NCBI GenBank assembly: GCA_009778375.1
Contig: WRJW01000182.1
Span: forward strand, 1-9,420
Length of the DNA stretch: 9,420 nucleotides
Source: Bacteroidota bacterium
GTDB lineage: Bacteria > Bacteroidota > Bacteroidia > Bacteroidales > UBA932
Direction of reading: 5' to 3'
The notes beneath the pieces are model-generated. The model saw only the letters and a program-made list of their open reading frames with translations, searched no databases and was not told the DNA's origin. Positions 6,721-9,420 of this stretch are shown piece after piece; position 1 is the first letter of the stretch; each line of letters opens with the position of its first letter. The translations under genes were made by a program, and so were the position numbers.

Positions 6721-7395
6721 ATGAAAAAGACCCATTCCCTTATTTCCGCAGGCTTGGTCGTGGCCATGCTTTGTTCGGGCTGCGGAACCAGCAACACGTT
6801 TAAAGGAACCGCCATTGGAACCGGAGCCGGAGCCGCCACCGGAGCCGGAATTGGAGCCGTGATTGGCGGTGGTAAAGGAGCTGCCTGGGGCGCCGGCATC
6901 GGCGCTGTGGTAGGCGGCGCCGCCGGAGCTATCATTGGCAACAAGATGGACAAACAAAAGAAAGAACTTGAAGCCATCGAAAATGCAAAAGTCGAATCCA
7001 TTAATGATGGAGAAGCCCTAATGGTAACCTTTGAATCGGGCATTTTGTTTGCCACCAATTCGAGCACGCTAAGCAGCACTTCCCGCAATGCGCTCTCTCA
7101 ATTTGCCTCCAGCCTTCACGCCAACCCCGATACAGAAATCAATATTATTGGCCATACCGACAATACCGGTAGCGATGCCATTAATAATCCCCTCTCCCAA
7201 GACCGAGCCAATTCGGTAAAAAATTACCTGATTTCCAACGGAGTTTCCGGCTCACGCATGTCGGCGGCAGGCGTAGGATCTACCCAGCCGATTGCCACCA
7301 ATGCCACGGTAGAAGGTCGTACCCAAAACCGCCGTGTCGAAATCTTGATCCTCCCCAACCAAAAGATGATTCAGGATGCCCAAATGGGCAGATAA
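6721..7395 (+). CDS. Glycine-zipper / OmpA-domain outer membrane lipoprotein (YiaD-like)
   Basis: A 224-residue envelope lipoprotein. The N-terminus is a lipoprotein signal with hydrophobic core SLISAGLVVAMLCSGC; C21 is the likely lipidated residue, although Cys at -3 makes the lipobox imperfect. Residues about 29-74 form a glycine zipper with repeated GAG/GIGA motifs, probably membrane-associated. After a charged linker (DKQKKELEAIENAK), an OmpA-like peptidoglycan-binding domain covers about 95-212. It has GHTDNTGS with D147 and LSQDRAN with R162, matching in kind and 15-residue spacing the Asp/Arg pair that binds diaminopimelate in OmpA proteins, and ends with NRRVEILI. It should anchor the outer membrane to peptidoglycan. 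It starts 10 nt after the rpmE2 stop with no promoter seen between, so the two are probably cotranscribed. No specific gene name is justified. Confidence 0.92.
   Translation: MKKTHSLISAGLVVAMLCSGCGTSNTFKGTAIGTGAGAATGAGIGAVIGGGKGAAWGAGIGAVVGGAAGAIIGNKMDKQKKELEAIENAKVESINDGEALMVTFESGILFATNSSTLSSTSRNALSQFASSLHANPDTEINIIGHTDNTGSDAINNPLSQDRANSVKNYLISNGVSGSRMSAAGVGSTQPIATNATVEGRTQNRRVEILILPNQKMIQDAQMGR
6823..6858 (+). repeat. GGAGCC repeat inside the glycine-zipper coding region
   Basis: Four GGAGCC hexamers lie in frame at 6823-6828, 6829-6834, 6841-6846 and 6853-6858, encoding Gly-Ala pairs of the glycine zipper. Partial GGAACC-type relatives flank them. They probably reflect the low-complexity protein sequence rather than a separate element. 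Confidence 0.5.
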
Positions 7396-7428
7396 GTAAA
7401 CGTGGAGCGTCAGGCGCTATCCGGCAAG

Positions 7429-7516
7429 TTTAACCCGATTGCCGTCATGGGGTTTGACGATACACGCTAAAAAAGTTAAAAGAGTTTAAAGAGTTTAAAA
7501 AATCATTCGGGTTAAA
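7429..7516. repeat. 10-bp inverted repeat flanking an A/T-rich spacer
   Basis: TTTAACCCGA at 7429-7438 is the exact reverse complement of TCGGGTTAAA at 7507-7516, with 68 nt between. The arms could close a large stem-loop containing the GAGTTTAAA array, or could be a coincidence in low-complexity sequence. Confidence 0.45.
7472..7500. repeat. Short A/T tandem array (AGTTTAAA-like units)
   Basis: Three imperfect units follow each other: AAAGTTAAA (7472-7480), AGAGTTTAAA (7481-7490) and GAGTTTAAAA (7491-7500). The array is too short for a known repeat family and no function is evident. Confidence 0.5.
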
Positions 7517-7550
7517 AAGACAGGGGCGCATCCGCGAGGATCCGCCCCTG
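7511..7550 (-). terminator. Intrinsic terminator of the minus-strand protease/barrel operon
   Basis: The bases 7521-7550 form a 30-nt hairpin: an 8-bp stem CAGGGGCG/CGCCCCTG, one C-C mismatch, a further 4-bp stem ATCC/GGAT and a 4-nt loop (GCGA on the plus strand, a GNRA loop). Read on the minus strand, the stem is followed at once by TCTTTTTAAC (complement of 7511-7520), which is the usual layout of an intrinsic terminator. It lies about 60 nt after the barrel gene stop. On the plus strand the 3' flank TTGCTGTGAA has no T-run, so it would end plus-strand transcription only weakly. Confidence 0.75.
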
Positions 7551-7610
7551 TTGCTGTGAATTAGTCGTCTACACAGGTAATACGCTACCGTCGACGTCTC
7601 TCGGGTGTGT

Positions 7611-8216
7611 CTAAAATTTATATCCTACACCCAAACTGGCTCCTGCCTGATAATATGAGTGCTTACCTAAAACGAAATAGCCATTACTTCTGACATCTGA
7701 ATGTAGCGAGAGCACAATTCCGGAATTAAATTCATGTTCAATACCAAGCCCTAATCCCAGCCCCAACCACATGGAAATATTATCGTGAAATACCTTGTTT
7801 TCTATGCTCCTTTTTTCTGATATTCTAGATACGATGTTTAACAACGGCCCTCCGTTCACGAAAAAGAATTTCCCCAAATGATACTTAAATTGAACAGGAA
7901 TCGTAAACAGCATAAGGTCGGCAGGGTATCGCCCTATTTCGTAACCTCCAAATGAGCCGGGAATAACCGTCATCGAATTAGAGGTATACTCCAAACCGCT
8001 ACACACATCCCATCTCTTGGATATAGCTTCGGAATAATTTAGCCCAATAGTGTAAAAACAATTGGTCTTAAAGGTTGTCCCTGTTGCCAGCCCTAATTCG
8101 TTAAAGGCACTTACTCCAGAAGCAAATTGCATCCCAAGCAACCTTTTTTTCTCGTTCTGAGCAGAAAGTTGAATAACGGAAAAAAATAAAATAACTAGGA
8201 ATAAAAATTTTCTCAT
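7611..8216 (-). CDS. Secreted outer membrane beta-barrel protein (PorT/OMP_b-brl-like)
   Basis: A 201-residue protein not assigned to a named gene. It starts with a clear Sec signal peptide, MRKFLFLVILFFSVIQLSAQ, with cleavage likely after the SAQ region. The mature part alternates hydrophobic and polar residues and is rich in Gly and aromatics, as in small outer membrane barrels. FTIPVQFKYHLGKFFFVNGG resembles the strand pair typical of the PorT-like outer membrane barrel group, LGLGLGLGIEHEF looks like another strand, and the chain ends GVGYKF with a C-terminal Phe, a common barrel-insertion signal. The ATG at 8216 is chosen because the signal peptide starts exactly there; a reading from 8336 would run 110 nt into the protease gene. 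It begins 10 nt after the protease stop, so the two should be cotranscribed. A role linked to the protease is inference only. The stop is TAG. Confidence 0.8.
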   Translation of the reverse strand: MRKFLFLVILFFSVIQLSAQNEKKRLLGMQFASGVSAFNELGLATGTTFKTNCFYTIGLNYSEAISKRWDVCSGLEYTSNSMTVIPGSFGGYEIGRYPADLMLFTIPVQFKYHLGKFFFVNGGPLLNIVSRISEKRSIENKVFHDNISMWLGLGLGLGIEHEFNSGIVLSLHSDVRSNGYFVLGKHSYYQAGASLGVGYKF

Positions 8217-8226
8217 TATTAATAAA

Positions 8227-9420
8227 TTAAGGAATTGAAGCATATACGTCTCTCCGATAATGGCTATAATTACTTCCATTGGGACCCAGTGTATGATTGG
8301 ATATATACCATGTATTATCAGATGAACCTCCTCCACCCCAATTCATGTGGAAAAATAATGATGCCCCTCCATTGACTCCGTAGGGAGATTCGAGAGATGG
8401 TGTATCTTCTATGTTGGTATAATCATAAATTCCTCCGGGTCGGTAAAGAAACTCCATGAAATATCGATGGTAAGCGTAATCATACCTTGCTCCATCACAA
8501 ACCCAAGCGTGCCCAGTGCCAGTTGGGATTCCACCCAAAAATGCTCCTGTGTATCCTGTCATCATTACAGGATTTTGATGAACTAAAAGTTCAGATTTTA
8601 CTGTTGTTGCGTTGTGGTCTATAACATAAGAATTGTAACCGAAATCTTGAAAAGCATTTTTCGCATTTGCAGCAGTTTCATTTATAATAAAAGCGAACAA
8701 TGGACTATCTAACAACTCCCTAATACACCACATCAGAGTAGGCGTGCTGTGTGTATTTGGATATGTTGTGGAACCAGTATTAGGCATATTATTCCAATAA
8801 ATAGGAATGCCATTAAAACTCAACGATGTTGGCCATTGATGACACTTCATGATTTGAGCCATAGCCACAGTAATACATCCAATAACCTTATCGGGATTAG
8901 TGGTCCATGATGCATTAAACGGATACGTTTGATGCCAGTGTGTAGAAAGTAGCGGTCCAACTTCATCGAGGTGGTACCCATTTTTAATTCCAACAATAGT
9001 ATATTCTAATGGAGAGCCAAATTCATTAGCCATACTGCAAAAGCGAAGATAAGCGCCGTAAGTATCCGCAAAAACGCCTTCGTAAAACACATCCGATAGT
9101 CTATAATACGAGTATTCGCTACCCTCACTATCATTTTGGAGTTCGCTGATTCTCGATTGGAAAGCAGCCTCTTGTGCGGGGTCAGAGGCTCTGGTTTTCA
9201 CAGGATCGATAATCGAACTTCCCCCCGGTTCGTACTTTGTCCATAAATTACGCATTTGTGATTTGGTGTCCTCATCAGAATTTTCGCTTTGCCTGATGGC
9301 TTCCTGGGTTTCTTCCATCCAGATTACTAACCCTCCGATCTCCTCGTTATACTCAAAAGTATTTTCCTCGGAGTAGGCCAAAACAGGATAATAATCTTTG
9401 GATGCGCCTACAATAACAAA
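8227..9420 (-). CDS. C10-family (streptopain-like) secreted cysteine protease, N-terminus outside window
   Basis: The visible 397 residues run to the window edge without a true start; the TTG at 9381 is internal. The edge encodes FVIVGASKDYYPVLAYSEEN, which matches the end of the Spi-type pro-domain found in front of C10 proteases, where the propeptide blocks the active site. The peptidase domain begins near PLLSTHWHQTYPFN. The catalytic Cys is C182 in VIGCITVAMAQIMKCHQWP and the catalytic His is H304 in GTGHAWVCDG (visible numbering). FFHMNWGGGGSSDNTWYI supplies N360 and W361 of the C-terminal motif; the family usually reads NWGWGG, so one Trp is replaced by Gly. The chain ends 37 residues after N360, leaving no room for a type IX secretion C-terminal domain. 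Relatives include streptopain and the proteases of Porphyromonas and Bacteroides. It is predicted to be secreted or surface-exposed, with the signal peptide upstream of the window. Confidence 0.9.
   Translation of the reverse strand, partial: FVIVGASKDYYPVLAYSEENTFEYNEEIGGLVIWMEETQEAIRQSENSDEDTKSQMRNLWTKYEPGGSSIIDPVKTRASDPAQEAAFQSRISELQNDSEGSEYSYYRLSDVFYEGVFADTYGAYLRFCSMANEFGSPLEYTIVGIKNGYHLDEVGPLLSTHWHQTYPFNASWTTNPDKVIGCITVAMAQIMKCHQWPTSLSFNGIPIYWNNMPNTGSTTYPNTHSTPTLMWCIRELLDSPLFAFIINETAANAKNAFQDFGYNSYVIDHNATTVKSELLVHQNPVMMTGYTGAFLGGIPTGTGHAWVCDGARYDYAYHRYFMEFLYRPGGIYDYTNIEDTPSLESPYGVNGGASLFFHMNWGGGGSSDNTWYISNHTLGPNGSNYSHYRRDVYASIP

Larger units (their letters stand above)
7396..7610. other. 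Convergent intergenic region
   Basis: This stretch separates the plus-strand lipoprotein from the minus-strand barrel gene. From left to right it holds 24 sense codons in frame after the lipoprotein stop (7396-7467, ended by TAA at 7468-7470), a 10-bp inverted repeat, a small A/T tandem array and a minus-strand terminator hairpin. A short GGTA/TACC stem (7576-7589) and a GTCGAC palindrome (7590-7595) lie near the right end. No promoter matching TAnnTTTG and no RNA gene were recognised. Confidence 0.6.

Noticed and set aside
6823..6858. GGAGCC units as a phase-variable repeat
   Set aside because: The units are few, interrupted and in multiples of three, so slippage would not switch the frame; glycine-zipper protein sequence explains them.
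7521..7550. The hairpin as an intrinsic terminator for the plus-strand lipoprotein operon
   Set aside because: No T-run follows it on the plus strand; the T-tract is only on the minus-strand side.
8217..8336. Longer start for the barrel protein at 8336
   Set aside because: It overlaps the protease gene by 110 nt and puts 40 residues before an otherwise perfect signal peptide starting at 8216.
1..9420. CRISPR array, tRNA, rRNA, insertion sequence or phage module
   Set aside because: No regularly spaced repeats, cloverleaf-like segments, rRNA motifs, transposase or phage protein signatures were seen on either strand.

Overview
The window looks like a chromosomal segment of a Bacteroidetes (probably Bacteroidales) genome. 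The evidence is a V/A-type ATPase operon in the reduced A-B-D-I-K order known from Bacteroidetes, chlamydiae and spirochaetes, an exact Bacteroidetes-type promoter (TTTG-N19-TAnnTTTG), A/T-rich translation leaders mostly without Shine-Dalgarno sequences, and a Spi/C10-type secreted cysteine protease next to a small outer-membrane beta-barrel protein. The genus cannot be fixed from the sequence alone.

Region 1 (1-4987, plus strand) is the distal part of the V-type ATPase operon. It holds the C-terminal part of catalytic subunit A (cut by the window edge), then complete subunits B, D, I and K. The genes are 2-15 nt apart or overlap by 4 nt, so they are almost certainly cotranscribed from a promoter left of the window. 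A and B form the ATP-hydrolysing head, D is the central rotor stalk, I is the membrane stator with the half-channel arginines, and K is the rotor-ring proteolipid. K keeps the full set of residues that bind Na+ in the Enterococcus hirae ring, so this machine may be Na+-coupled.

Region 2 (5000-6385) is a GlmM/phosphohexomutase gene only 12 nt after subunit K, probably a read-through member of the same transcript. It makes glucosamine-1-phosphate for peptidoglycan and lipid A precursors.

Region 3 (6389-7395) opens with a new consensus promoter 3 nt after the glmM stop. It drives rpmE2 (zinc-independent ribosomal protein L31 type B) and, 10 nt later, a glycine-zipper/OmpA-domain lipoprotein that should tie the outer membrane to peptidoglycan.

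Region 4 (7396-7610) is a convergent intergenic stretch. It holds a short coding-like tail in frame with the lipoprotein, a 10-bp inverted repeat, a small A/T tandem array and a strong hairpin whose T-tract makes it an intrinsic terminator for the minus strand.

Region 5 (7611-9420, minus strand) is visibly more A/T-rich. It holds a C10-family (streptopain-like) cysteine protease, truncated at its N-terminus by the window edge, followed 10 nt later by a small secreted beta-barrel protein. This pair is the most accessory-looking part of the window. I see no CRISPR array, transposase, phage gene, tRNA or rRNA, and nothing that clearly amounts to an undescribed system. The best leads are the protease/barrel pair and the predicted ion specificity of the ATPase.
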